Source: JANMZR01 sp031383555 (GTDB lineage: Bacteria; Bacteroidota; Bacteroidia; Cytophagales; Spirosomataceae). From it: a DNA stretch of 19,512 nucleotides. The position numbers and the translations under genes are program-made. The DNA lies in contig JANMZR010000369.1 in NCBI GenBank assembly GCA_031383555.1, positions 1-19,512 of the forward strand, in the 5' to 3' direction. Numbering within the stretch: the first letter of the stretch is position 1; the number at the start of each line of letters is the position of its first letter. Under the pieces are notes generated by a model, which saw nothing but the letters and a program-made list of their open reading frames with translations, ran no database searches and was not told where the DNA came from. This document shows positions 6,028 through 14,468 of this stretch, piece after piece.

Positions 6028-8046
6028 ATGTCGAAGAAAAATAAGCTGAAAAAATCAACTCCTAACCTAACTATAGACTCAACTAAAAACAAACCAAGTA
6101 GTCAATCGAATGATTATAAAGCGGATGCAAATAAAACCCCGTCCAATAAATATCAAAATTATTTAGCTTTGGCCGTCGTTTTATTAATTACTTATATTAG
6201 TTTTTCATCAGTGAAAAACTATGATTTTGTGAATTGGGACGACCCCAACAATGCTTATGAAAATAAATTAATTACCTCACTTAATAAGGAAAATTTCTGG
6301 GAAAATACGAAAGCTATTTTTAAAACAGATGTAATTGGCAACTATAATCCATTGCCAATTTGGACTTTTGCTTTGGAACAAAAAATTCGTGGATCAGAGC
6401 CTTATACAGGTATTACAGCACCTGGAGGTTGGCATATGACTAACCTTTGGTTACACCTGATTTCTGTTATTTTGGTGTTTTTTATTTCCAAAAAATTAGG
6501 TTTACAGCTCTGGGGTACTGTATTTACCACTTTGCTTTTTGCAATCCATCCAATGAGAGTCGAGTCTGTGGCCTGGATTACTGAGCGAAAAGACGTACTT
6601 TTTGGAATGTTTTTTCTGGCAGCAATGCTTTGTTATATCAATCATAAAAGAAGTAAAAAGCTTGCGCACCTTATTTTCACTTATATTTTATTTATTCTCT
6701 CCTTATTTTCAAAAATTCAGGCAGTTGCCTTACCTCTTTCATTAATTGCTGTTGATTATTTATTAGCTAAAAACTTTGATTGGAAAATGGTTCGCTCAAA
6801 AATACCATTTTTCCTGCTTTCAATTGCCTTTGGTATTTATGGTATTATAGTTTTAAAAGATAATAATTCACTTGAGGCAACCGTAAATACCTACCCACTA
6901 TGGCAACGAATTTTTATAGGTTCCTATAGCTTTATGATTTATTTGATAAAGCTGATTATACCTTATGAAATGTCACCGCTTTACCCCTATCCTAATAAAA
7001 TTCCAAATGGTTTTTACTCCACTATTCTACTGTTGCCGATAACTTTATTAGCTCTTTATCAAGGTTTTAAGAGAAAATGGGTGGTATTTATTTTTGGGTT
7101 GATGTTTTTTATTTTTAATATCATTTTCCTTTTGCAAATATTGGCGGCAGGTCAAGGATTCATTGCCGATCGATTCACATATATTGCTTATTTTGGGTTA
7201 TTTTTCCTATTTGGCTACCTCTTGGATCAAGCAATAATTACTAATAAATTCAAAATACCAAGCTTAGCTGTTGCCGTTTTAGCTTCAATTTTCTACATAT
7301 ATACAACAATAAATCAAGTGAAAATTTGGCAAAATTCAGAAACTCTTTGGACCCATGTAATAAAGTATTATGATAAAATTACCACTCCATTTGGTAACAG
7401 AGCCAATTACTATCGCTCACAAAAGCAATACAATTTAGCGATTAATGATTATGCGAGTGCAATTGCTTTAAAGCCTGAAGCACAAACACTTAACAGCCGT
7501 TCAAAACTATATTTTGATATCTCTGGTAACTCTAAAGATACTTTAATGCTGGCACTAGCTGATTTAAACCGAGCCATTGGATTAAAGCCAAATGATGGAG
7601 AATTCCTCATAAACAGAGGTGCTATGTATGCCAAATTAGGTGATTTTGATAAGGCTTTGGCTAGCTTAAATGAAGGTTTGAAAATTAAGCCTGATCATAT
7701 TTCTGGCTATTTGAATCGATCCTTGATTTATAATTTGAAAAATGAACATTTAAATGCCATAAAAGATTTTGACCAATATTTGAATTACGACCCCTATAAA
7801 GCAAATATAATATTTGAGAGAGGCGTTCAAAAACGTATGTTGAATGATATAAATGGTTCAATATCAGACTATAACCGTGCCATAGAATTGGGCGATGAGG
7901 TGAATATTGGGGTGTTTTATTATGAAAGAGCCTATTCAAATTTTATTTTGAAAAATATTGATAAAGCTAAGGCAGATTATAAAATGGCGGTTTCATTGGG
8001 TTTTAAAAATATCAACCCTCAATTTAAAGCAGAAATGGAGAAATAG
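6028..8046 (+). CDS. TMTC-like multi-pass membrane protein (GT-C fold) with C-terminal TPR repeats
   Basis: 672 residues. A Lys/Ser/Thr-rich cytoplasmic tail (1-40) precedes about ten membrane segments (the first at 43-62, the last near 409-426). A short tail of about six tetratricopeptide repeats then follows (about 455-660). The luminal/periplasmic loop after helix 1 has VNWDDP (68-73) with the acidic pair D71/D72. Further on come NYNPLP, HMTNLWLH and FAIHPMRVESVAWITERKD (171-189). This is the arrangement of the GT-C glycosyltransferase fold in TMTC O-mannosyltransferases and their bacterial TPR relatives, in which the Asp pair in loop 1 and the HPxxxESVAW block are conserved. The SPLYPYP segment (316-322) matches the DUF1736 region. 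It probably transfers a sugar from a polyprenyl carrier to an envelope acceptor, with the TPRs binding the acceptor; substrate and acceptor are unknown. The ATG at 6028 gives the natural N-terminus. Confidence 0.85.
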   Translation: MSKKNKLKKSTPNLTIDSTKNKPSSQSNDYKADANKTPSNKYQNYLALAVVLLITYISFSSVKNYDFVNWDDPNNAYENKLITSLNKENFWENTKAIFKTDVIGNYNPLPIWTFALEQKIRGSEPYTGITAPGGWHMTNLWLHLISVILVFFISKKLGLQLWGTVFTTLLFAIHPMRVESVAWITERKDVLFGMFFLAAMLCYINHKRSKKLAHLIFTYILFILSLFSKIQAVALPLSLIAVDYLLAKNFDWKMVRSKIPFFLLSIAFGIYGIIVLKDNNSLEATVNTYPLWQRIFIGSYSFMIYLIKLIIPYEMSPLYPYPNKIPNGFYSTILLLPITLLALYQGFKRKWVVFIFGLMFFIFNIIFLLQILAAGQGFIADRFTYIAYFGLFFLFGYLLDQAIITNKFKIPSLAVAVLASIFYIYTTINQVKIWQNSETLWTHVIKYYDKITTPFGNRANYYRSQKQYNLAINDYASAIALKPEAQTLNSRSKLYFDISGNSKDTLMLALADLNRAIGLKPNDGEFLINRGAMYAKLGDFDKALASLNEGLKIKPDHISGYLNRSLIYNLKNEHLNAIKDFDQYLNYDPYKANIIFERGVQKRMLNDINGSISDYNRAIELGDEVNIGVFYYERAYSNFILKNIDKAKADYKMAVSLGFKNINPQFKAEMEK

Positions 8047-8083
8047 AAGCATTCATATTTAGCCAGAAGTCAATAAAAATAAT

Positions 8084-8124
8084 TAATTTTGTCAATTATT
8101 TCGAGGTCTGTCATCGGCAGACCT
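8084..8124 (+). promoter_or_regulatory. leuS leader: TAnnTTTG -7 element followed by a 7-bp hairpin
   Basis: TAATTTTG (8084-8091) fits the Bacteroidota -7 consensus, and transcription would then start at about 8097-8100. Immediately after it, AGGTCTG (8104-8110) pairs perfectly with CAGACCT (8118-8124) around a 7-nt loop, placing a stable hairpin near the 5' end of the mRNA and 18 nt before the ATG at 8143. The bases after the stem are TTTATTC, which is poor for a terminator. It could stabilise the leader, control leuS translation, or weakly terminate the upstream gene. Confidence 0.45.
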
Positions 8125-8142
8125 TTATTCATTAAAAACAAT

Positions 8143-10959
8143 ATGGCAGATTACAATTTTAGTTTGGTAGAAAAAAAATGGCAGAAATTTTGGGAGGAAA
8201 ACCAAACTTTTAAAACAGGAACAGATCCAAATAAACCAAAATATTATGTTTTGGATATGTTTCCCTACCCATCAGGTGCGGGCTTACACGTGGGGCACCC
8301 ACTTGGTTATATAGCTAGTGATATTATAGCTCGATATAAAAGGCTCAAAGGTTTCAATGTATTGCACCCTATGGGCTTTGATAGTTTTGGGCTTCCCGCT
8401 GAACAATACGCTATCCAAACCGGTCAACACCCTGCTATTACAACGGAGGAAAATATTGCCACATTTACCCGTCAGCTCAAAAATTTAGGCTTTAGCTATG
8501 ATTGGGAAAAAGAAGTAAGAACTTCAGATCCAGCCTTTTATAAATGGACACAGTGGATTTTTATGCAATTATTCAATAGTTGGTATAATATTGAAACAAA
8601 TAAAGCTGAGCCCATTTCAAATTTAATTTCTGTTTTGGAAAAAGAAGGAAATGCAAATATTAAAGCGGCTTGTGATGAAGATACTCAAGTAATTTCGGCT
8701 AATGATTGGGTAAATTTGACAGAAAAAGAGAAACAACTGTTCCTTTTCAAATACCGTTTAACTTTCCCTGATGAATCATACGTAAACTGGTGCCCAGGCT
8801 TAGGTTCAGTGCTTTCTAATGATGAAGTAAAAGAAGGAGTTTCTGAGCGTGGTGGCTTCCCAGTTGAGCAAAAATTAATGAAACAATGGGCTATGCGCAT
8901 CACTGCTTATTGCGAAAGATTGATAAATGGATTGGATGAAGTTGATTGGTCAGACTCTATTAAAGACCAACAACGTAATTGGATTGGCAGAAGCCAAGGA
9001 GCAAGTGTTAGATTTGCACTTGAACAACAAACCACAAACAACAAACAACAATTTGCCATCGAAGTATTCACCACCCGTGTCGACACAATCTACGGTGTTT
9101 CATTTATGGTGTTGGCCCCTGAGCTTGAACTAGTTGCGAGCTTGACTACTCCAGAGCAAAAAAATGCTGTTGACGAATATATACACTGGGCAAAATCTCG
9201 CTCAGAAGTAGAGCGCCAATCAGAGGTTAAAAAAGTGACGGGAGTTTTTACTGGTTCCTATTGCATTAATCCATTTAATAATGAGAAAGTACCGATCTAT
9301 TTGGCCGATTATGTATTAGCAGGCTATGGCACTGGTGCGGTTATGGGCGTACCTTCAGGTGATCAGCGTGATTGGAATTTCGCCACTCATTTTGGCTTGC
9401 CAATAATCCCAATTTTGGATGCTCAAAAAGGTATGGAAAAGGAAGCGGACAATACCAAAGAAGGTAAATATATCAATTCAGGAATGATTAATGGTCTCGA
9501 CTATAAGGCTGCTAATGAAGTACTTATAAAATATTTGGAACAAAACAAAATAGGGAAAGGAAAAATTCAATACCGTTTGAGAAATGCTGTTTTTAGTCGT
9601 CAACGCTATTGGGGCGAGCCTGTACCTGTTTATTATAAAGATGAAATTCCATATTTAATTGACGAGTCAGAGTTGCCACTTTTGTTGCCTGAAGTAGATA
9701 ACTATTTGCCTACCCAAACGGGTGAGCCGCCTTTAGGCAATGCAGTTAACTGGAAATATAAAGGTGAAAACGAATATGAATTGAGTACTATGCCAGGCTG
9801 GGCTGGTAGCAGCTGGTATTGGTATCGGTATATGGATAATAAAAACAATGTACTATTTGCTGATAAACAGGCTATTAACTACTGGCAAGATGTTGATTTG
9901 TACATGGGTGGCTCTGAACATGCTACAGGTCATTTACTGTATAGCCGCTTTTGGAATCACTTTTTATTCGATTTGGGATTAGTGCCAAAACGTGAATTCG
10001 CCAAGAAATTGATCAATCAAGGGATGATTCAAGGGAGGAGTAATTTTGTATATAGAAGCCCAATAACCCCCGGAAAGGACACTACTTTTGTGTCTTTTGG
10101 ACTGAAAGAACAATACCATGCTATTCCACTCCATGTAGATGTAAACATAGTTGAAAACGATATTTTAGATACAGAAAAATTCAAGGCTTCAAGAAATGAT
10201 ATTGGCAATAATCCAGAGTTCATTTTGGAAAACGGCAAATATATTTGTGGTCATGAGGTAGAGAAAATGTCGAAATCGAAATACAATGTTGTAAGTCCTG
10301 ATGATATTACTGTCAAATACGGCACTGATACTTTGCGTATTTATGAAATGTTTTTGGGACCATTGGAGCAAGCAAAACCTTGGAATACCAATTCAATTTC
10401 AGGCTCCTTTAATTTTATAAAGAAAGTTGACAGGTTATTTTTTGAAGAAATAGCAGGCACGGAAAAACTAAAAGTAACTAATAATGAGCCAACTAAAGCA
10501 GATTTAAAAGTTTTACATACTGCCATCAAAAAAGTCGCTGACGATATTGAGCGTTATTCATTTAACACGGTAGTGAGTACTTTGATGATTTGTGTGAACG
10601 AATTGGCAGCTTTAAAATGTAATAAAAAAGCCGTTTTAGAGCAATTGTTGATTTTACTTTCACCTTATGCGCCTCATATTTCAGAGGAACTTTGGGAGGC
10701 AATCGGCCATGAACCGGGTACTATATCTTATGCCAATTTCCCTGTATTTGATGCAAGTTTGGTGCAGGAATCAACCTTTGAATACCCAATTTCTATTAAT
10801 GGTAAGGTACGTGCCAATGTTGCTTTGCCAACCGATATGAGCAATGCAGATATTGAAGCAGCAGTTTTAGCCAATGAAACTGTTCAAAAATGGCTGGCTG
10901 GAAATACGCCTAAAAAAGTGATTGTAGTGCCTAAAAGGATTGTAAATGTGGTGGTTTGA
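8143..10959 (+). CDS. leuS: Leucyl-tRNA synthetase
   Basis: Charges tRNA-Leu with leucine using ATP in the cytoplasm; class I, type Ia, and essential. The HIGH motif is HVGH (49-52) and the KMSKS motif is KMSKS (708-712). The CP1 editing domain is intact, with FTTRVDTIYGVSFMVLAPE and the GTGAVMGVPSGDQRDW block holding the conserved Asp that rejects near-cognate amino acids. At 938 residues it is longer than the E. coli enzyme (about 860). Two added segments account for this: one of about 50 residues after the HIGH domain (about 155-205) and another between the catalytic core and KMSKS (about 630-700). Both occur commonly in Bacteroidota enzymes. The ATG at 8143 (MADYNFSLVEKKW) matches the family N-terminus. 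An upstream in-frame TTG at 8089 would add 18 unrelated residues and overlap the leader hairpin. Confidence 0.98.
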   Translation: MADYNFSLVEKKWQKFWEENQTFKTGTDPNKPKYYVLDMFPYPSGAGLHVGHPLGYIASDIIARYKRLKGFNVLHPMGFDSFGLPAEQYAIQTGQHPAITTEENIATFTRQLKNLGFSYDWEKEVRTSDPAFYKWTQWIFMQLFNSWYNIETNKAEPISNLISVLEKEGNANIKAACDEDTQVISANDWVNLTEKEKQLFLFKYRLTFPDESYVNWCPGLGSVLSNDEVKEGVSERGGFPVEQKLMKQWAMRITAYCERLINGLDEVDWSDSIKDQQRNWIGRSQGASVRFALEQQTTNNKQQFAIEVFTTRVDTIYGVSFMVLAPELELVASLTTPEQKNAVDEYIHWAKSRSEVERQSEVKKVTGVFTGSYCINPFNNEKVPIYLADYVLAGYGTGAVMGVPSGDQRDWNFATHFGLPIIPILDAQKGMEKEADNTKEGKYINSGMINGLDYKAANEVLIKYLEQNKIGKGKIQYRLRNAVFSRQRYWGEPVPVYYKDEIPYLIDESELPLLLPEVDNYLPTQTGEPPLGNAVNWKYKGENEYELSTMPGWAGSSWYWYRYMDNKNNVLFADKQAINYWQDVDLYMGGSEHATGHLLYSRFWNHFLFDLGLVPKREFAKKLINQGMIQGRSNFVYRSPITPGKDTTFVSFGLKEQYHAIPLHVDVNIVENDILDTEKFKASRNDIGNNPEFILENGKYICGHEVEKMSKSKYNVVSPDDITVKYGTDTLRIYEMFLGPLEQAKPWNTNSISGSFNFIKKVDRLFFEEIAGTEKLKVTNNEPTKADLKVLHTAIKKVADDIERYSFNTVVSTLMICVNELAALKCNKKAVLEQLLILLSPYAPHISEELWEAIGHEPGTISYANFPVFDASLVQESTFEYPISINGKVRANVALPTDMSNADIEAAVLANETVQKWLAGNTPKKVIVVPKRIVNVVV

Positions 10960-10995
10960 TAAATAATAATAGATTAAAAATAAAAAAAAAGCCAA

Positions 10996-11439
10996 ATGAA
11001 ATATGTAATAATTATAGTATTATATTTATTGAAAATAAACGCTTTATATTCGCAAAATACTGAAAAAGAAGCAATTAAAGCAGTAGTTTATAAATTGTTT
11101 GAAGGCTTTGAAAAAAATGATACAACAATTGTAGCACAAACGCTTCATAAAAATGTGCGGTTCAAAGCAATAGACCTAAGAAAAAATCCAGCCTCAATAT
11201 CTGATTCAGATTATCAAAAAATGATGATTGGAGTAGCCAAGCAAAAGTCCAAAGCTGAAATATGGAGAGAAGTACCTTCAAAATTTAAAATAAAAATTGA
11301 CAACCAAATGGCTAATGTTTGGGTAAATTACAAATTCTATATTGGAGGAAAGTACAGCCATAAAGGGATCGATAATTTTATACTTTATAAAGAAAAAAAT
11401 CAATGGAAAATCATATTTTTAAGCTATACTCGAAGATGA
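10996..11439 (+). CDS. Secreted NTF2-like (SnoaL/DUF4440-type) protein, first of a tandem pair
   Basis: 147 residues. An N-terminal signal peptide (MKYVIIIVLYLLKINALYSQ) precedes a compact alpha+beta domain of the NTF2-like fold. The EKEAIKAVVYKLFEGFEKND helix pair, the KNVRFKAI strand, and the C-terminal MANVWVNYKFYIGGKYSHKGIDNFILYKEKNQWKIIFLSYTRR sheet with its W-K-I-I end are typical of the DUF4440/SnoaL_3 type. Such proteins bind small ligands or act as lyases or isomerases; no catalytic residue can be singled out. Its stop overlaps the start of a paralogue in the ATGA arrangement, and together with dgkA the three genes form an overlapping set. The two paralogues share EKEAI/DKEAI, KIKIDxQMAxxWV and the C-terminal block. 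Confidence 0.88.
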   Translation: MKYVIIIVLYLLKINALYSQNTEKEAIKAVVYKLFEGFEKNDTTIVAQTLHKNVRFKAIDLRKNPASISDSDYQKMMIGVAKQKSKAEIWREVPSKFKIKIDNQMANVWVNYKFYIGGKYSHKGIDNFILYKEKNQWKIIFLSYTRR

Positions 11440-11915
11440 AGAAAATAACTTATTATTTATTTATTGTCAGTTTATCCATTTTCAAGACAAATGCGCAAAG
11501 TACTGATAAAGAAGCTATTGAAACAGTAATTAATACCTTATTCAAAGGTATGTACAATTGTGATTCGGCAATGGTGAGTAGTGTTTTTCACCCAAAAGCA
11601 GCTTTAAATTCAATTGGTTTTTCGGAAAAAAGTCAACAAAATTATTTCACTTCAGACAATAGAGTTAAAAGCTTTTTGGAAACAATTGCAAAACCTAAAA
11701 CAGTACTTTGGAATGAAGCAGCAACAAGTTTTGAAATAAAAATTGATAAGCAAATGGCTGAAGCTTGGGTACCATACACCTTCCATTTGGGCGAAAAATT
11801 TAGCCATTGTGGTGTAGATAATTTTGTATTGTTTAAGGAGAATAAAGCAGATGTAAAATCATGGAAAATTATTTATTTGGTGGATACTATGCGTAAAGAT
11901 GATTGTGTAAAATGA
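11436..11915 (+). CDS. Secreted NTF2-like protein, second of the tandem pair
   Basis: 159 residues, paralogous to the preceding gene. The signal peptide is MKKITYYLFIVSLSIFKTNAQ and the mature part begins STDKEAIETVINTLFKGM. The C-terminal sheet (FEIKIDKQMAEAWVPYTFHLG, FSHCGVDNFVLF, SWKIIYLVDTMR) aligns well with its neighbour, apart from a five-residue insertion before the last strand. The start at 11436 overlaps the upstream stop (ATGA), which favours it over an earlier in-frame ATG at 11403 that would place 11 residues before the signal peptide. Its own stop overlaps the dgkA start in the same way. It is therefore a duplicated, co-translated, exported pair; the ligand is unknown. Confidence 0.88.
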   Translation: MKKITYYLFIVSLSIFKTNAQSTDKEAIETVINTLFKGMYNCDSAMVSSVFHPKAALNSIGFSEKSQQNYFTSDNRVKSFLETIAKPKTVLWNEAATSFEIKIDKQMAEAWVPYTFHLGEKFSHCGVDNFVLFKENKADVKSWKIIYLVDTMRKDDCVK

Positions 11916-12259
11916 TTGATATTCAGAAATTTATTCGAAGCGTTGGCTTTGCTTTTGAAGGAATTGTTACGCTGATAAAAAGTGAAAACAATGCTCGAAT
12001 TCACCTTTTAGCCACTTTTTTTGTTATCATTGTCGGTGTTTATTTTCAAATAAGTTCAAATGATTGGCTTTGGATTGGCCTCGCAATTACATTAGTTTGG
12101 CTAGCCGAAGCTTTTAACACCGCATTAGAAACTCTAGCTGATTTCGTTTCCCCAGAAAAACAACCAATGATAAAAAAAGTGAAAGATATTGCCGCTGCTG
12201 GGGTATTAATTGCAGCTGGATTTGCCTTATTTGTGGCTGTAAAAGTGTTTTTGTATTAA
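11912..12259 (+). CDS. dgkA: Diacylglycerol kinase / undecaprenol kinase family protein
   Basis: A small inner-membrane kinase of 115 residues with three membrane helices (about 30-47, 54-72 and 93-113). It phosphorylates diacylglycerol or, more likely in Bacteroidota as in Gram-positives, undecaprenol, feeding lipid-carrier recycling for cell-wall and glycan synthesis. Signature residues are present: SENNARIH (24-31), EAFNTALETLAD (66-77, with E66, N69, E73 and D77) and KDIAAAGVL (91-99). The ATG at 11912 overlaps the upstream stop (ATGA). A TTG at 11903 is a less likely alternative. Co-translation with two secreted NTF2-like proteins is unusual. No soluble phosphatase or deaminase domain is fused to it. 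Confidence 0.92.
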   Translation: MIDIQKFIRSVGFAFEGIVTLIKSENNARIHLLATFFVIIVGVYFQISSNDWLWIGLAITLVWLAEAFNTALETLADFVSPEKQPMIKKVKDIAAAGVLIAAGFALFVAVKVFLY

Positions 12260-12274
12260 AATTTTAGTAGTTCC

Positions 12275-12883
12275 ATGTACATTCCCAAAATAAACCAATT
12301 TGAAAATAAGGATGAAATTGTTGAGTTTATGTCTCAATTTAGCTTTGCCACTATAATAACATCACATGAAAACATTCCCACGGCCACTCATTTGCCATTT
12401 ATTGTTACCATCGAAAATAAAGAAGTAATTCTAACTTCACATTTTGCCAAAGCAAACAAACATTGGGAGCAAATTGAACATAGTAAAATTTTAGTGATTT
12501 TTTCTGAACCACATGCCTATATTTCACCCGAAAATTATAAAAAATTAGAAAACGTACCCACTTGGAATTATGTTTCGGTACATGCTTATGGGCAAGGTGA
12601 GTTAATTTTGGAATCAGAAAAGGTTTTTAACGTCCTAGAACAGACAATCAATAATTTCGAAAAATCATATTTTGATCAATGGAACAATTTGTCTGCTGAA
12701 TATAAAGTTGGTATGTCCAAAGGAATAGTGGCTTTTAAAATAAAAGTCACTGACCTACAAGCTAAGAAAAAACTAAGTCAAAATCGCTCAGGAATTGAAA
12801 AGGAAAATATCATAAACAAATTGGAGAAAAGTGAAGATACAAATGAAAAAATGATTGCAAATTATATGAAAAAGGAAAATTAA
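12275..12883 (+). CDS. PaiB-like FMN-binding protein (negative transcriptional regulator family)
   Basis: 202 residues, the usual length for PaiB. The flavin-reductase-like split barrel shows HLPFIV (39-44), HFAKANKHW (56-64), HAYISPENY (80-88), VPTWNYVSVHAYG (94-106) and a late KKLSQNRS block, all family signatures. In Bacillus subtilis PaiB represses sporulation and degradative-enzyme genes and is linked to the acetyltransferase PaiA; its biochemical role is still debated (FMN or haem binding). No PaiA neighbour is present here. The gene follows dgkA by 15 nt and may belong to the same transcript. Its TAA stop shares the palindromic TTAA at 12880-12883 with the stop of the convergent methyltransferase gene. 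Confidence 0.92.
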   Translation: MYIPKINQFENKDEIVEFMSQFSFATIITSHENIPTATHLPFIVTIENKEVILTSHFAKANKHWEQIEHSKILVIFSEPHAYISPENYKKLENVPTWNYVSVHAYGQGELILESEKVFNVLEQTINNFEKSYFDQWNNLSAEYKVGMSKGIVAFKIKVTDLQAKKKLSQNRSGIEKENIINKLEKSEDTNEKMIANYMKKEN

Positions 12884-14097
12884 AGACCCAGCAGCACTTC
12901 TAATTGATGTTTTTCTATTCCAAAAAAAGCTTTAATACTATTAGTTTTTTCTAAAATTCTTTTTCTTTTCAATTCTAATTTCTCATTTCTAATTTCCCCG
13001 CAGGGTTCTGCAAATAATTCCTTCTTTTTAATCGCCGTAATCATCACATTTTTGGGTGTGTGCTCATCAGAGATAAACTGCTGAATTTTAACGGAATAAC
13101 CCGAATATTCTAAGAACAAAGCCCTTAATCCATCGGTTACCATTTCAGCTTGGCGTTCCATAAATATTCCATGTGCTGTCAAAAAATTTAACTCATTTTT
13201 AGCTTTGCCTTTTTCCATTTCTCTTCTAATTTGTTTATGGCAGCACGGCGCAACTACTATCAAACTTGCCTCAGCTTTTATACCTTTAAAAATCGCATCA
13301 TCAGTGGCTGTGTCACATGCATGTAAAGCAATTAAAATATCAATTTTATCAGTATCAAAATCTAAAATACTTCCTTTTTCGAAATGTAATTTTTCAAATC
13401 CTGAATTCGAAGCAATTTTATTACAAAGCTTAACCAAATCATCTCTAAATTCAACCCCAATCACTTTTGAAGGAAACTTTAAAATATTTTGCAAATAATC
13501 ATACAATGCAAAGGTTAGGTACCCTTTACCTGAACCCATGTCTACCACATTCAATGTTTCTTTTTTTGATATTTCTTTGATTAAAGGTGCTAATAATTCG
13601 ATATAGTGATTGATCTGCTTGTACTTATCTTGAGTACTTTTGTAAACCAATCCATTTACATCTGTAATTTTTAATTCTTCTAAATATTTACTTTTTGCAT
13701 TAATAATTCTTTTCTTTTTAATGTCATGATTATTTGAAATACTTGCTTTTTGGGTGATTTTAGAACTATTTACTTTTATTTTTCCATTTTTGTCGATCAT
13801 TAATTGGCTGGCTTCATAATCAGAAACATAATTTACAATTGTGAAATAGTTTACATCTATATATTTATTTAGATTTTCAAGAGCTTCTGTTTTGGTGTAG
13901 TTTTTAACAATGTCTTTGGTTTTATAACGATAGGTAAATGAAAATTTTTCCTCATTTTTTATTTTTACTGGCTTTATGAAAATGTTTTTTAGGTCGGTTT
14001 CAATACCAATATTTTTACTTAAGGTCATCTTTAAAAATGCCCCGTTTTCAAAACCTTCCAATGCCTTCCCGATAAATTTTTCTATTATATTTTGCAT
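12880..14097 (-). CDS. Class I SAM-dependent methyltransferase (Methyltransf_32/METTL25-like)
   Basis: 405 residues. The N-terminal half (1-150) is unlike a methyltransferase and is rich in Lys, Asn and Tyr. The C-terminal half holds a Rossmann methyltransferase with motif I VVDMGSGKGYLTFAL (184-198), a VIGVEFRDDLV strand (212-222), HACDTATDDAIF (259-270) and VVAPCCHKQIRREM (281-294). The combination of SGKGY, HACDTATD and PCC defines the PF13679-type family, which includes eukaryotic METTL25 and bacterial relatives; the acceptor substrate of the bacterial ones is unknown. The start codon abuts the stop of the small upstream gene (TAA directly followed by ATG), so the two are co-translated. 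The 3' end overlaps the convergent paiB-like gene by four bases. Confidence 0.88.
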   Translation of the reverse strand: MQNIIEKFIGKALEGFENGAFLKMTLSKNIGIETDLKNIFIKPVKIKNEEKFSFTYRYKTKDIVKNYTKTEALENLNKYIDVNYFTIVNYVSDYEASQLMIDKNGKIKVNSSKITQKASISNNHDIKKKRIINAKSKYLEELKITDVNGLVYKSTQDKYKQINHYIELLAPLIKEISKKETLNVVDMGSGKGYLTFALYDYLQNILKFPSKVIGVEFRDDLVKLCNKIASNSGFEKLHFEKGSILDFDTDKIDILIALHACDTATDDAIFKGIKAEASLIVVAPCCHKQIRREMEKGKAKNELNFLTAHGIFMERQAEMVTDGLRALFLEYSGYSVKIQQFISDEHTPKNVMITAIKKKELFAEPCGEIRNEKLELKRKRILEKTNSIKAFFGIEKHQLEVLLGL

Positions 14098-14454
14098 TTA
14101 TTCTTCTTTGAAAGGCGTATAATTTTCTTTAAATTTAAGATCGGTGGGAGCTGGGAATTTTAATAGTTTCGAAAAATCTGTTTTCCAAAAATCAAGATCA
14201 AGCAATTGATTTTCAGTATCTTTTGTGAGCGAAATTATCACCTCTATTCCATCAATATCTGAATACTCAGCCTGAATAATGTCCCTTTCGTAAACTGCTC
14301 CAACTTTTCCCAATCCTACACTGCCCATTTTGCCGCCTTCATATTCATCCACCATATCGCTGATAATGAATTGATTAGGCTCTAAATTTGATTTTACCAA
14401 TAGAAATTTTATTAGTTCAATTTCTTCGTCCCTTATTTTTCTTAATACATTCAT
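14098..14454 (-). CDS. Small uncharacterised protein (possibly DUF6984-like), upstream of the methyltransferase
   Basis: 118 residues. Traits are an N-terminal helix (VLRKIRDEEIELIKFLL), a P-x-Q-F-I-I-S-D-M segment, a Gly-rich MGSVGLGKVG turn (about 43-52), a strand with EVIISLTKD, and a hydrophobic DLDFWKTDFSKLLKFP block near the end. It loosely resembles small bacterial proteins catalogued as DUF6984; I am not sure of that. The ATG at 14454 is chosen because the longer reading to 14499 would enter the terminator of the upstream metalloprotease gene. It is followed with zero spacing by the methyltransferase start, so it is probably its functional partner or at least co-expressed with it. Confidence 0.78.
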   Translation of the reverse strand: MNVLRKIRDEEIELIKFLLVKSNLEPNQFIISDMVDEYEGGKMGSVGLGKVGAVYERDIIQAEYSDIDGIEVIISLTKDTENQLLDLDFWKTDFSKLLKFPAPTDLKFKENYTPFKEE

Positions 14455-14468
14455 AATTACAAAGTTAT

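Noticed and set aside
8089..8142. TTG start 18 codons upstream for leuS
   Set aside because: The added residues do not match any LeuRS N-terminus, and the region holds the leader hairpin.
9000..9060. AAC/ACA-rich repeat-like stretch inside leuS as a possible insertion
   Set aside because: It is a short low-complexity Gln/Asn/Thr loop (about residues 292-303) in the CP1 region, in frame and with no flanking repeats.
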